DNA of 64,000 bases from Streptomyces sp. NBC_01231 (GTDB taxonomy: Bacteria; Actinomycetota; Actinomycetes; Streptomycetales; Streptomycetaceae). Both the position numbers and the translations under genes were made by a program. A model generated the notes under the pieces. The model had not been told where the DNA came from and did not search any database. It worked only from the letters and a program-made list of their open reading frames with translations. The stretch is taken from the NCBI GenBank assembly GCA_035999765.1, contig CP108521.1, positions 10,106,001 to 10,170,000 of the forward strand, read 5' to 3'. Of this stretch, positions 1 to 8,648 are shown piece after piece; position 1 is the first letter of the stretch, and each line of letters begins with the position of its first letter.

Positions 1-1
1 G

Positions 2-379
2 AGCTTCCCGTTCATGATGCTGATGTCGTCTGCCGCACTGTCCTCGGTGGACGGAGCCGTGTACGAGGCGGCGAGCCTGGACGGAGCGAGCCGCTGGCAG
101 CAGTTCAGGCAGATCACGCTGCCGATCATCTCGCGGTCCACGTACATCAGCTGGATCCTCATGATGATCTTCTGCGTCAACGACTTCCCGACCATCTACC
201 TCCTCACCGGCGGTGGACCCGTGGATGCCACCAGTTCCCTGGTCGTCTACGCGTATCGGATGGTCTTCCAGAACTTCCAGACCGGCCCCGGTGTCGCGAT
301 CGCCTTCCTCATGACGATGACCCTCGTGGTCGTCTCCATGATCCTTTACCGGCAGATCCGAAAGGCGGGCGTCGAATGA
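2..379 (+). CDS. Sugar ABC transporter permease, MalF-type (5' partial)
   Basis: This is the C-terminal 125 residues of a binding-protein-dependent transport permease; the gene begins before the window. The EAA loop that docks on the ATPase is clear ([16 protein letters not shown] followed by TLP), then a membrane segment, the conserved LTGGGP motif seen in MalF/UgpA-type sugar permeases, and a last membrane helix before a short basic cytoplasmic tail. The stop overlaps the next permease start (ATGA), so the two are translationally coupled and should form the heterodimeric membrane channel of a carbohydrate importer. The substrate-binding protein expected upstream lies outside the window. Confidence 0.93.
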   Translation, partial: SFPFMMLMSSAALSSVDGAVYEAASLDGASRWQQFRQITLPIISRSTYISWILMMIFCVNDFPTIYLLTGGGPVDATSSLVVYAYRMVFQNFQTGPGVAIAFLMTMTLVVVSMILYRQIRKAGVE

Positions 380-1266
380 GTACCGTCACGCACACGGACA
401 CGCGCACGCCTTCCGCCGCTGCGACGAGCAGCCGGCGCAAGCCCCGCACGGTCTCCGACGCCGACCTGCGCGGACGGTGGTGGCGCTTCGCCCTGATCCT
501 GGTGATCACGGCCGTCGCCCTCGTCCCCATCTTCGTCGTGCTCTTCCTCGCCTTCACCCCAGGCGCGCAGAGCACCGCGACCGGCATCACGGTCGAGAAC
601 TTCAGCCGGGTCTTCTCGGACACCCTCGTCATGACCTGGCTCGGGAACAGCCTGGTGACCACGCTCGCCACGGTTGTCGTGTCGGTGGCCGTCGCGGCGC
701 CCGCCGGATACGTGCTGTCTCGGGGGCGCAGCCGCGCGGTGTCGGGCTACTCGCTTCTGCTGTTCGTCATGCAGTCCCTGCCGATCATCACAGCCGTCGT
801 GCCACTGTTCGTCCTCTTCGCGAAAATGGACCTGGTCGACAACCTGACGGGACTGACGATCATCTACGTCGGCTCGACCATGAGCGTGGCGACCTGGATG
901 ATGGCCGCCTACTTCGACTCGATCCCGGTCAGCCTCGAGGAGGCGGCCTGGATCGACGGCTGCTCGGTGTTCGGCTCTTTCACCAGGATCGTCCTGCGCA
1001 ACAGCCTCCCCGGGGTGCTCTCGACCGCGATCTTCGCTTTCCTGCTCGCCTGGAACGACTACCTCGTGGCCGTCGTGTTCCTGCGCTCGCAGGAGATCTT
1101 CACGCTTCCCGTGGGCGTGCAGTCCTTCTTCCAGCAGAACATGACCGACTGGGGATCCGTCATGGCTGTCGCCGTCGTCATGATGCTCCCGCCCGTGATC
1201 ATCTTCGTGACGCTCAACAGGTACTTCAGCGTCGGCGGCATCGGCGGCTCCCTCGCCGGCCGCTGA
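376..1266 (+). CDS. Sugar ABC transporter permease, MalG-type
   Basis: This 296-residue inner-membrane permease is the second subunit of the sugar importer begun by the upstream gene. It has a hydrophilic N-terminus of about 35 residues, a first membrane helix near residues 38-58, and the EAA motif (EEAAWIDGCSVFGSFTRI then LP) near residues 190-215. Length and layout match MalG/CarbA-type permeases. The ATG overlaps the preceding stop by four bases. No ATPase gene is present nearby. In Streptomyces a shared ATPase such as MsiK often energises sugar importers, so this absence is not by itself odd. The downstream enzymes point to a glycoside or uncommon sugar as substrate, which is inference. 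Confidence 0.94.
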   Translation: MSTVTHTDTRTPSAAATSSRRKPRTVSDADLRGRWWRFALILVITAVALVPIFVVLFLAFTPGAQSTATGITVENFSRVFSDTLVMTWLGNSLVTTLATVVVSVAVAAPAGYVLSRGRSRAVSGYSLLLFVMQSLPIITAVVPLFVLFAKMDLVDNLTGLTIIYVGSTMSVATWMMAAYFDSIPVSLEEAAWIDGCSVFGSFTRIVLRNSLPGVLSTAIFAFLLAWNDYLVAVVFLRSQEIFTLPVGVQSFFQQNMTDWGSVMAVAVVMMLPPVIIFVTLNRYFSVGGIGGSLAGR

Positions 1267-1313
1267 CCCCCGCCTCCCCACACCCTCACGCATCCTGAGA
1301 GGACACCACCCCT

Positions 1314-2078
1314 GTGAACTTTTCCGTCCAGCTCTACACCGTCCGGGACGCGTTGGAGACCGATCTGCCCGGCACGATCCGGCGCCTGGCCGACATCGGG
1401 TTCACCCAGGTGGAGGCCTACGACTTCGTGGCGCGGGCCGAGGAACTCGCCGAGGCCCTCACCGCGGCCGGGATCACGGCCCCGACGGGCCACGCGCCAC
1501 TGCTCTACGGTGACCAGGACGAGATCTTCGCCGCCGCGAAGCGTCTCGGCATCGGCACCGTGATCGACCCGTACCTCCCCGCCGAGCACTGGCAGGACGC
1601 CGAGACGATCCGCGGCGTCGCGGCCCGCTTCAACGCGGCGGCCAAGAAGGGCGCGGAGTACGGCATCCGGGTCGGTTACCACAACCACTTCTGGGAACTG
1701 TCCTCGAAGATCGAGGGCACCACGGCACTGGAGTTCTTCGCAGGTCTGCTCGACCCCGAGCTGGTCCTGGAGATCGACACCTACTGGGTCGCTGTCGGCG
1801 GCGAGGACCCGGTGGCTCTGGTCGAGCGCCTGGGCGAGCGCGTGGTCGCGCTCCACGTCAAGGACGGCCCCGCCACCGAGGACATGCGGGCCCAGGTCCC
1901 CGCCGGACAGGGGACGCTGGACACCTGGGGGATCATCGGCGCCGCGGCCTCGCTCGAGGTACCCGTCGTCGAGTTCGATGACTACGCCGCCGACATCTTC
2001 GACGGCGTCTCCGCCTCGCTGCGCTACCTCCAGGCCGGGGCGCCGGCTCAGCCTTCGGCCGAGGCGGGCGCCCGATGA
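1314..2078 (+). CDS. Sugar phosphate isomerase/epimerase (AP-endonuclease-2-type TIM barrel)
   Basis: The 254-residue product belongs to the xylose-isomerase-like TIM-barrel superfamily (inositol catabolism IolE/IolI, hydroxypyruvate isomerase and DgpB/C-like deglycosylation enzymes). Family signs include an N-terminal QLYTVRD strand, metal-ligand segments GYHNHFWEL and EIDTYWV, and the distal HVKDG motif. The start is GTG at 1314, preceded by GAGAGGA at 1297-1303; no better start exists. Its stop overlaps the next gene by ATGA. Next to two Gfo/Idh/MocA dehydrogenases, it probably isomerises or eliminates an oxidised (keto) sugar. The exact reaction cannot be read from sequence. Confidence 0.87.
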   Translation: MNFSVQLYTVRDALETDLPGTIRRLADIGFTQVEAYDFVARAEELAEALTAAGITAPTGHAPLLYGDQDEIFAAAKRLGIGTVIDPYLPAEHWQDAETIRGVAARFNAAAKKGAEYGIRVGYHNHFWELSSKIEGTTALEFFAGLLDPELVLEIDTYWVAVGGEDPVALVERLGERVVALHVKDGPATEDMRAQVPAGQGTLDTWGIIGAAASLEVPVVEFDDYAADIFDGVSASLRYLQAGAPAQPSAEAGAR

Positions 2079-3193
2079 GCCGCGGACCGGTCGGCGTCGC
2101 CGTCATCGGCGCGGGCGTCATCAGCGAGTACTACCTCGAGAACCTCACCTCGTTCCCGGACCTCAAGGTCCACGTGGTTGCCGACATCCAGCCTGAGGCC
2201 GCCAGGGCGCGGGCCGAGCAGTTCGGGATCGCAGAGCATGGCTCCCCTGAACTCGCGCTGCAGCACCGGGATGTCGACATTGTCGTCAACCTCACCGTCC
2301 CGGCCGCGCACGTCGAGGTAGCCTCCGCCGCGGTGCGTGCGGGCAAGCACGTCTGGAACGAGAAGCCCTTCGCGCTCGACCGCGAAAGCGGCCTGAGCCT
2401 GCTCAAGGAAGCCCAGGACGCCGGAGTGCGGCTCGGGTGCGCGCCGGACACCTTCCTGGGCGCCGGCCTGCAGTCGGCGCGCCGGGTGATCGAGCGCGGT
2501 GACATCGGCGTACCTCTCACGGCTCGGACCGTCTTTCAGACGTCCGGCCCGGAGTGGTGGCATCCCAACCCGGCGTTCCTCTACCAGCACGGTGCGGGCC
2601 CGCTCTTCGACCAGGGCCCCTACTACTTCACCATGCTCATACAGGCGTTCGGCAGCGTGCGCCGGGTCGCCGCCGTCGGGTCCAAGGCCAAGGCCACCCG
2701 CGTCATCGGCTCGGGCTCCAAGGCAGGAGAGACGTTCCAGGTCGAGGTGCCCACTCACGTAAGCACTCTGGTCCAGTTCGAGGGCGACGCGTCCTCGCAC
2801 AGCCTCTTCAGCTTCGAGTCCCCGTACGAGCGCCAGGGCTTCGTGGAGATCACCGGCACCGAGGCGACGCTCCGCCTGCCGGACCCCAACTTCTTCGACG
2901 GCGAGTTGAAGATCTGCCGCACGGGTGAGAAGGCATGGACCGCGCTCCCGACCACGGGACCGGCCAACGGTCGCGGCATGGGCGTACTCGACATGGCACG
3001 CTCCATACGCGCCGACGAACCGCACCGTGCCACAGGTGAACTCGCCCACCACGTGGTGGACACGATGGTCTCGATCTCTGAGGCGATCGACGCGGGTGCC
3101 TTCGTCGACGTCGCCAGTTCGGCGCCGGCCTGCGCCCCGCTGCCCGAGGACTGGGCACCCACCGAGGCAACCCTCGAGGGGGCTTCCTCATGA
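2075..3193 (+). CDS. Gfo/Idh/MocA family NAD(P)-dependent oxidoreductase
   Basis: This 372-residue sugar/inositol-type dehydrogenase has an N-terminal Rossmann fold with GVAVIGAGVISEYY (residues 6-19) and VVNLTVPAAHVE. The family EKP motif follows in NEKPFALD near residue 95, where the lysine is the usual catalytic or substrate-binding residue. The C-terminal alpha/beta domain contains GPLFDQGPYYFTML, matching the conserved DxGxHxxD-type segment with QGPY in place of the more usual GIH. It overlaps both neighbours by four bases, so it is in the middle of a tightly coupled operon. It probably oxidises or reduces a ring hydroxyl of the imported sugar; substrate unknown. Confidence 0.9.
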   Translation: MSRGPVGVAVIGAGVISEYYLENLTSFPDLKVHVVADIQPEAARARAEQFGIAEHGSPELALQHRDVDIVVNLTVPAAHVEVASAAVRAGKHVWNEKPFALDRESGLSLLKEAQDAGVRLGCAPDTFLGAGLQSARRVIERGDIGVPLTARTVFQTSGPEWWHPNPAFLYQHGAGPLFDQGPYYFTMLIQAFGSVRRVAAVGSKAKATRVIGSGSKAGETFQVEVPTHVSTLVQFEGDASSHSLFSFESPYERQGFVEITGTEATLRLPDPNFFDGELKICRTGEKAWTALPTTGPANGRGMGVLDMARSIRADEPHRATGELAHHVVDTMVSISEAIDAGAFVDVASSAPACAPLPEDWAPTEATLEGASS

Positions 3194-4335
3194 GCGCCGC
3201 AGGAGCGCCTACCACGCCCGCCCCGCTCGGTGTGGCAATGATCGGCTACGCGTTCATGGGAAAGGCCCATTCGCACGCCTGGCGGAACACGGCCGCGTAC
3301 TTCGATGTGCCGGCGGTCGAGCAGCGCGTGCTCGTCGGCCGGGACGCCGAGCAGGTCGCCATAGCTGCGGCCCGGTTCGGCTGGGCGGGGGCCGCGACCG
3401 AATGGCGCGACGTCATCGCCCGGGACGACGTGCACATCGTCGACATCTGCACGCCTGGATGGACGCATGCGGAGATCGCGATCGCCGCCCTTGAGGCAGG
3501 CAAGCATGTCCTCGTCGAGAAGCCCTTGGCGAACTCCCTGGCGGAGTCGGAGCGCATGGTCGCCGCCGCACAAGCGGCCCGGGAACGCGGGGTGCAGTCG
3601 ATGGTCGGCTTCAACTACCGGCGCGTGCCCGCCCTCGCGTACGCGCGTCGGCTCATCGCCGACGGGCGGCTCGGCACCGTCCGGCAGGTCAGAGCCTCCT
3701 ACCTGCAGGACTGGCTCGCGGACGAATCCGTGCCCATGACCTGGCGGCTGCGGAGGGAGACGGCCGGGTCCGGGGCCCTGGGCGACATCGCGAGCCACGT
3801 CGTCGACCAGATCCAGTTCCTGCTCGCCGACACCGTCACCGACGTCTCCGGGCGCCTGCACACCTTCGTCGAGCAGCGCCAGGGCCCCGATGGCCCCGAG
3901 GACGTCACGGTCGACGACGCGGCCTGGGCCACGCTGTCCCTGGCCGGTGGCGCGCTGGCCTCCGTGGAGGTCTCGCGGGTCGCGCTCGGCCGCAAGAACT
4001 CGCTGCGGATCGAGGTCTACGGCTCCCACGGGTCGCTCGCGTTCGACCTCGAGCGGCTCAACGAGCTGGAGTTCCTCGACGGCACCGATGCCGGTGCCGA
4101 ACAGGGCTTCCGGCGGATCGTCGTCACCGAACCCGAGCATCCCTACACCGGTGCGTGGTGGCCTCCGGGCCACGTCATCGGATGGGAGCACACCTTCACC
4201 CACCAGATCCGGGACTTCCTCGTCGCCATCCGTGACGGCACCACCCCGAACCCCTCCTTCGAGGAAGGGCTGCAGGTCCAGCGCGTCCTGGCCGCGATCG
4301 AGGAGTCCGCCGCCGCGAAATCCGTCCGGCTGTGA
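3190..4335 (+). CDS. Gfo/Idh/MocA family NAD(P)-dependent oxidoreductase
   Basis: The second, 381-residue member of the family has the nucleotide-binding start GVAMIGYAFMGKAHSHAW, the active-site motif LVEKPLANS near residue 115, and the C-terminal substrate segment GALGDIASHVVDQIQFL, which is the canonical G-D-x-x-S-H-x-x-D form. This gives it a more typical catalytic site than its upstream neighbour. The first residues overlap the upstream stop (ATGA). The paralogues differ enough that they probably act on different steps, for example oxidation of the glycoside and later reduction of a keto product. This division of labour is inferred. Confidence 0.92.
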   Translation: MSAAGAPTTPAPLGVAMIGYAFMGKAHSHAWRNTAAYFDVPAVEQRVLVGRDAEQVAIAAARFGWAGAATEWRDVIARDDVHIVDICTPGWTHAEIAIAALEAGKHVLVEKPLANSLAESERMVAAAQAARERGVQSMVGFNYRRVPALAYARRLIADGRLGTVRQVRASYLQDWLADESVPMTWRLRRETAGSGALGDIASHVVDQIQFLLADTVTDVSGRLHTFVEQRQGPDGPEDVTVDDAAWATLSLAGGALASVEVSRVALGRKNSLRIEVYGSHGSLAFDLERLNELEFLDGTDAGAEQGFRRIVVTEPEHPYTGAWWPPGHVIGWEHTFTHQIRDFLVAIRDGTTPNPSFEEGLQVQRVLAAIEESAAAKSVRL

Positions 4336-4362
4336 ACCAGGCACCATCCGAGGAGAGAATCC

Positions 4363-5367
4363 ATGCCCCGTCCCTTCACCCTGTTCACCGGCCAGTGGGC
4401 CGACCTGAAGCTGGAGGAGGTGGCCCGCCACGCGTCCGAGTGGGGCTACGACGGCCTTGAGATCGCCGTCTCCGGCGAACATCTGGACGCCTGGCGGTGG
4501 GACGACGACGCCTACATCGCCGATCGGCTCGACATCCTCGAACGCCACGGGCTCAAGGTGTGGGCCATCTCCAACCACCTCAAGGGCCAAGCCGTGTGCG
4601 ACGACCCCATCGACTTCCGCCACCAGGCGATCGTCGGCTCCCGCGTCTGGGGCGACGGCGACCCCGAGGGCGTACGGCAGCGCGCCGCAGAGGAGCTGAA
4701 GAACACCGCCCGCCTCGCACGAGCGCTGGGCGTCAAGACGGTGGTCGGGTTCACCGGCTCCAAGATCTGGCAGTACGTTGCGATGTTCCCGCCCGTCCCG
4801 GCCCATGTCATCGACGCCGGGTACCAGGACTTCGCAGATCGGTGGAACCCGATCCTGGACGTGTTCGACGAGTGCGGGGTGCGCTTCGCCCACGAGGTGC
4901 ACCCGTCCGAGATCGCCTACGACTACTGGTCCACCCAGCGCGCCCTCAAGGCCATCGGGCACCGGGAAGCCTTCGGCCTGAACTGGGACCCCTCCCACAT
5001 GCTCTGGCAGGGTGTGGATCCGGTCGGGTTCATCACGGACTTCGCGGACCGGATCTACCACGTGGACTGCAAGGACACCCGCATGCGCATGGGCAACGGC
5101 CGCGCCGGGATCCTCTCCTCGCACCTGCCCTGGGGCGACCCACATCGCGGCTGGGACTTCGTCTCCGCCGGCCGCGGTGACGTGCCCTGGGAGGACTGCT
5201 TCCGCGCCCTCACCGCGATCGGCTACGACGGACCCATCTCCGTCGAGTGGGAAGACGCCGGAATGGACCGGCTCGTGGGAGCGCCAGAAGCCCTGCGGAC
5301 TCTCAAGCAGTTCGACTTCGCCCCCGGCGAGCAGTCCTTCGACGCCGCGTTCAGCAAGCAGACCTGA
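4363..5367 (+). CDS. Sugar phosphate isomerase/epimerase (TIM barrel)
   Basis: This 334-residue TIM-barrel protein is longer than the one at 1.3 kb. It carries FTGQWADL at the N-terminus, the metal-site segments FAHEVHPSE and NWDPSHMLWQG, the HVDCKDTR motif and a terminal ISVEWEDAGMD strand. These give the Glu/Asp/His/Glu metal-binding set typical of IolE/DgpB-like enzymes. AGGAGA at 4351-4356 lies just upstream of the ATG. The gene follows the second dehydrogenase by 27 bp. The pair of TIM-barrel proteins and pair of dehydrogenases is reminiscent of 3-keto-glycoside cleavage and processing sets, but a plain inositol- or sugar-isomerising role is also possible. Confidence 0.88.
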   Translation: MPRPFTLFTGQWADLKLEEVARHASEWGYDGLEIAVSGEHLDAWRWDDDAYIADRLDILERHGLKVWAISNHLKGQAVCDDPIDFRHQAIVGSRVWGDGDPEGVRQRAAEELKNTARLARALGVKTVVGFTGSKIWQYVAMFPPVPAHVIDAGYQDFADRWNPILDVFDECGVRFAHEVHPSEIAYDYWSTQRALKAIGHREAFGLNWDPSHMLWQGVDPVGFITDFADRIYHVDCKDTRMRMGNGRAGILSSHLPWGDPHRGWDFVSAGRGDVPWEDCFRALTAIGYDGPISVEWEDAGMDRLVGAPEALRTLKQFDFAPGEQSFDAAFSKQT

Positions 5368-5398
5368 CCTCGCGGGACAGGTCTCCCACGACGCTTTC

Positions 5399-5414
5399 GC
5401 TGCGCCGGCGCAGC
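5399..5414. repeat. Perfect 16-bp palindrome between operon genes
   Basis: GCTGCGCCGGCGCAGC is perfectly self-complementary and lies in the 111-bp gap after the isomerase gene. It could act as a weak intra-operon terminator, an RNA-processing hairpin, or a protein site; there is no T-tract. A strong ribosome-binding site (AAAGGAGG, 5463-5470) follows for the next gene. Confidence 0.5.
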
Positions 5415-5478
5415 GGCCCGTCGTACCGAACTCGTCGGGCCGTTCGCAAGACCGTGTGACCGAAAGGAGGACAGCACC

Positions 5479-7578
5479 GTGATTCCCTATCCGGACCGAG
5501 CGCTCGTCATGGAGCTGCTCGACGTTCTCGTACCAGCCGATTCACAGCCCGGTGCGACCGAGGCCGGGCTGTTGGACTGGATGGACGGCCTCGCTGATCG
5601 AGACCACGCGGCGTACTGGGCCCAGCTGTTCGCCCCGGGCCTGGACGCACTCTCCGCCGAGCTCGGAGCGGGAGCCGTTCTGGGAGCCGAGCTGGTCGCC
5701 GAGTTGGGGGCGGCTCGGACTCGGCCGGGATGGACGGTCTCCCCTGCCGAATTCGTCGAGAAGATGGCAACCGTGGCCGCCCACGGCTACTACGGGCGAC
5801 GGGAAAGCGGATCCTGGCAGGGGCTCGGATACGACCCGTCACCGAAACGCCCGACAGAACTGCCGGTCCACCACGCACGCCCCGTCGAATCAGGGCCTGA
5901 GGCACTCCGACACCCCTGGGACGTCATCGTGGTCGGGGCCGGCGCGGGCGGCGGAGTGGCCTCCCGTGTCCTCACCGAGGCCGGGGCCCGGGTGCTGCTG
6001 CTGGAACGAGGACGCTTTCTCACCTATGAAGAGATCGGTCACGACCATCTCGCCAACCACCGGTTCCCCGCGTACGGTCACACCACCGGGCCCGACTACA
6101 CCGGCAACCCCCGTGTGCTGGCCGAGCCGGGCAGGCCGGACCGCCGGGTCGAGGAGCCCTATCACCCGGACTGGCACAACAACGCGATGACGGTCGGTGG
6201 CGGCACCCGCGTCTATCAAGGCATGGCGTGGCGGTTCCACCCCGACGACTTCCGCATGGCGTCGCGATACGGCGTACCCGACGGCAGTTCGCTCGCGGAC
6301 TGGCCCCTGACCTATGACGAGCTCGAACGGCACTACACCCGCGCCGAGCAGGAGTTCGGTGTCTGTGGCGACGGGCAGGCACACCGGCGCCAAGGGATCC
6401 GCAGCCGCGCATACCCGATGCCTGCTCAGGAGCCCACGCGCGAGGCCGCCGTGCTCCGCAGGGGTGCCGAAGCCCTCGGCCTGACCACCGGACCGGTGCC
6501 GCTGCTGCTCAACTCCCAACCCCGTGACGGACGCGCCGCCTGTGTGCGCTGCGGTGAGTGCATCGGCTTCGGCTGCCCGGTCGACGCCCGCGCCGGTGCC
6601 CACAACACCGTCATCCCGCTTGCCCTGAAGACGGGCCTGTGCCGCCTCGTCAGCGGCCAGAGGGTACAGCGAGTCCTGGTCGACGGCACCGGACGCGCCA
6701 CCGGTGTGGTGGTACGCGACATGAACACGGGTGCGCGTACCGAAGTGCGCGCCGGGGCCGTGGTCCTGGCCGCCGGAGCGATCGAGACCGCCCGGCTGTT
6801 GCTGGCCAGCGCCACCGACGAGGCTCCCACCGGCCTGGGAAACCGTTCGGGCCATGTCGGACGCCACCTGCAAGGGCACAACTACACCGGCGCGTACGGG
6901 TTGTTCGACGAACCGGTGCAGGATCTCCAAGGCCCTGGGGTGTCGATCGCGACCTGCGACTACAAGCACAATCTGGGCGGCGACGTGATCGGGGGCGGGG
7001 TGCTGGCCAACGAGGTGGTGAAGATGCCCGTGCTGTTCCGTGACTGGGCGATGCCACCGGACGCACCGCGCTGGGGGCACGGGGCGAAACGCTGGATGCG
7101 GGACTCCTACCTGCGCACCTCGCACATCATGGGCCCGATCCAGGAGATCCCGAACCCTGAAGCGAGGGTGACCCTCGCCTCCGGAGTGCTCGACTCCGGC
7201 GGTGCCACCGTGGTCCGGCTCTCCGGAGTGCAGCACCCGGAGAGTGTCCGGGCCGCGGTAGCACTGCGCGAGCGGGCTCTGGCCTGGATGCACGCATCCG
7301 GCGCACGCCGAGTGTGGGCGACGCCAGTCGGAACGGGGCTGTCCGCGGGCCAGCACCAGGCGGGGACCGCTCGCATGGGCGCAGACCCTGCCACCTCGGT
7401 GACCGATCCCTTCGGGCGAGTGCACGGCCATCCCGGCCTCTGGGTCATGGACGGCTCCCTGCACGTCACCAACGGCGGCGTGAACCCGGTACTGACCATC
7501 CTCGCGCTGGCCTACCGCTGCGCCGAGGAAATGGCGCAGAGCGGCACGTGGAACGGCGCCGCGCGAACCGGCCGGTGA
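5479..7578 (+). CDS. GMC family FAD-dependent oxidoreductase with fused gluconate-2-dehydrogenase subunit 3-like domain
   Basis: This 699-residue protein has two parts. Residues 1-120 resemble the gluconate 2-dehydrogenase subunit 3 / LacC family, including AAHGYYG and WQGLGYDP. From residue 148 a GMC flavoprotein begins with the FAD motif DVIVVGAGAGGGVASR. It continues through a Cys-rich CVRCGECIGFGCPVDA segment and ends with the catalytic-region GQHQAGTARMG and the terminal VTNGGVNPVLTI block. In other bacteria the small subunit and the flavoprotein are separate genes of membrane-linked sugar 3-dehydrogenases; here they are one chain. No Tat signal is visible. The GTG start is set by AAAGGAGG at 5463-5470. 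It probably oxidises a sugar or glycoside hydroxyl. Confidence 0.9.
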   Translation: MIPYPDRALVMELLDVLVPADSQPGATEAGLLDWMDGLADRDHAAYWAQLFAPGLDALSAELGAGAVLGAELVAELGAARTRPGWTVSPAEFVEKMATVAAHGYYGRRESGSWQGLGYDPSPKRPTELPVHHARPVESGPEALRHPWDVIVVGAGAGGGVASRVLTEAGARVLLLERGRFLTYEEIGHDHLANHRFPAYGHTTGPDYTGNPRVLAEPGRPDRRVEEPYHPDWHNNAMTVGGGTRVYQGMAWRFHPDDFRMASRYGVPDGSSLADWPLTYDELERHYTRAEQEFGVCGDGQAHRRQGIRSRAYPMPAQEPTREAAVLRRGAEALGLTTGPVPLLLNSQPRDGRAACVRCGECIGFGCPVDARAGAHNTVIPLALKTGLCRLVSGQRVQRVLVDGTGRATGVVVRDMNTGARTEVRAGAVVLAAGAIETARLLLASATDEAPTGLGNRSGHVGRHLQGHNYTGAYGLFDEPVQDLQGPGVSIATCDYKHNLGGDVIGGGVLANEVVKMPVLFRDWAMPPDAPRWGHGAKRWMRDSYLRTSHIMGPIQEIPNPEARVTLASGVLDSGGATVVRLSGVQHPESVRAAVALRERALAWMHASGARRVWATPVGTGLSAGQHQAGTARMGADPATSVTDPFGRVHGHPGLWVMDGSLHVTNGGVNPVLTILALAYRCAEEMAQSGTWNGAARTGR

Positions 7579-7584
7579 GAAGTG

Positions 7585-8577
7585 ATGAACCAATCGGAAA
7601 CGAAGGCGGACGCAACTGTGCCCGACAAGGACCGGCAGGCCTCCGAGGAGACAGAGCAGCCGGTGCGGCACGCCCGCACGCTCCTTCCCGGCCAGCGCGC
7701 GGAGTTGTATGTCCTGGACGTGGACAGCGGGTGCTCCCAACTGGTGTTGTCCAGCGAGGACCGGCTGTTCGAGTCACCGAACTGGCACCCGGACGGACGC
7801 TGGATCGTCGTCAACGCCGACGGCGCCCTGTACCGGGTGGACAGTCATGTCCCCTCTGGCCTCGACCCGATTCATGCCCCGGGGCTGCCCGAGCTGAACA
7901 ACGACCATCTCGTGTCGCCGGACGGCCGTTGGCACTATGTATCGGCCAACGACGGGCACCTGTACCGGGTGCCGTGGGAGGGCGGACACCCCGAGCGCAT
8001 CACAGTGCCCAAGGCCCCGGAGCGGAGATTCCGCCACTTCTTGCACGGAGTTTCCCCGGACGGCAGGACTCTCCTCTACGTCGGCACGGAGATTCTCGAC
8101 GGAGACGAGTGGGGCAGACGCGCGGTGTGGTCCCTCGACCTCGCAAACGGCGCGGAAAGACTCCTCGGTGACGGGTACTCACCTGCGGACGGCCCGGAAT
8201 TCTCGCCCGACGGCGCGAGCGTGTTCTTCAACTCCGAGATCGAAGCCCTCGTGCCCGGGCACGCACAGCTGTTCCGGCACGACCTCGCCGGCGGGGCCGT
8301 TCATCAACTCACGTTCGACGAACGGGTGAACTGGTTCCCGCACCCTTCACCCGACGGCCAGCGATTGGTCCACCTCAGCTATCCACCCGGAACCGTCGGG
8401 CACCCGGCCGACCTTCCCGTCGTCCTGCGGGCGATCGACCTTCCGGACGGCCCACCACGCGACCTGGTCACGCTTCCGGGCGGACAGGGAACCGTCAACG
8501 TTCCCTGCTGGGCGCCTGACTCCCGCCGCATCGCCTACGTCCGGTATCCGCGCAGCGACAGCGAACGCGACGTCTGA
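7585..8577 (+). CDS. TolB-like beta-propeller (WD40/PD40 repeat) protein
   Basis: The approximately 330-residue product is built from repeated PD40-type blades; NWHPDGRWIVVNADG, LVSPDGRWHYVSAND, GVSPDGRTLLYVGTE and EFSPDGASVFFNSE are clear units. This is typical of TolB C-terminal propellers and of cytosolic oligogalacturonate-lyase-like propellers. There is no signal peptide. It starts seven bases after the oxidoreductase stop; GTG 7582 and ATG 7585 are both possible starts. Proteins of this sort recur in actinobacterial and Bacteroidetes sugar-degradation loci, where they are thought to bind or cleave glycans. No catalytic residues can be assigned from sequence, so its role here is open. 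Confidence 0.8.
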   Translation: MNQSETKADATVPDKDRQASEETEQPVRHARTLLPGQRAELYVLDVDSGCSQLVLSSEDRLFESPNWHPDGRWIVVNADGALYRVDSHVPSGLDPIHAPGLPELNNDHLVSPDGRWHYVSANDGHLYRVPWEGGHPERITVPKAPERRFRHFLHGVSPDGRTLLYVGTEILDGDEWGRRAVWSLDLANGAERLLGDGYSPADGPEFSPDGASVFFNSEIEALVPGHAQLFRHDLAGGAVHQLTFDERVNWFPHPSPDGQRLVHLSYPPGTVGHPADLPVVLRAIDLPDGPPRDLVTLPGGQGTVNVPCWAPDSRRIAYVRYPRSDSERDV

Positions 8578-8648
8578 CGGCGCTGCCTCGACGATCAGCG
8601 TCTCCGGCGCCCTGACCCATGCCCCCCGTCAAGAAAGTGTGTTGACTC

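Noticed and set aside
2755..5145. A 796-codon open frame on the - strand
   Set aside because: It lies antisense to three well-supported + strand genes and its translation has no family motifs; such long shadow frames are expected in high-GC DNA.
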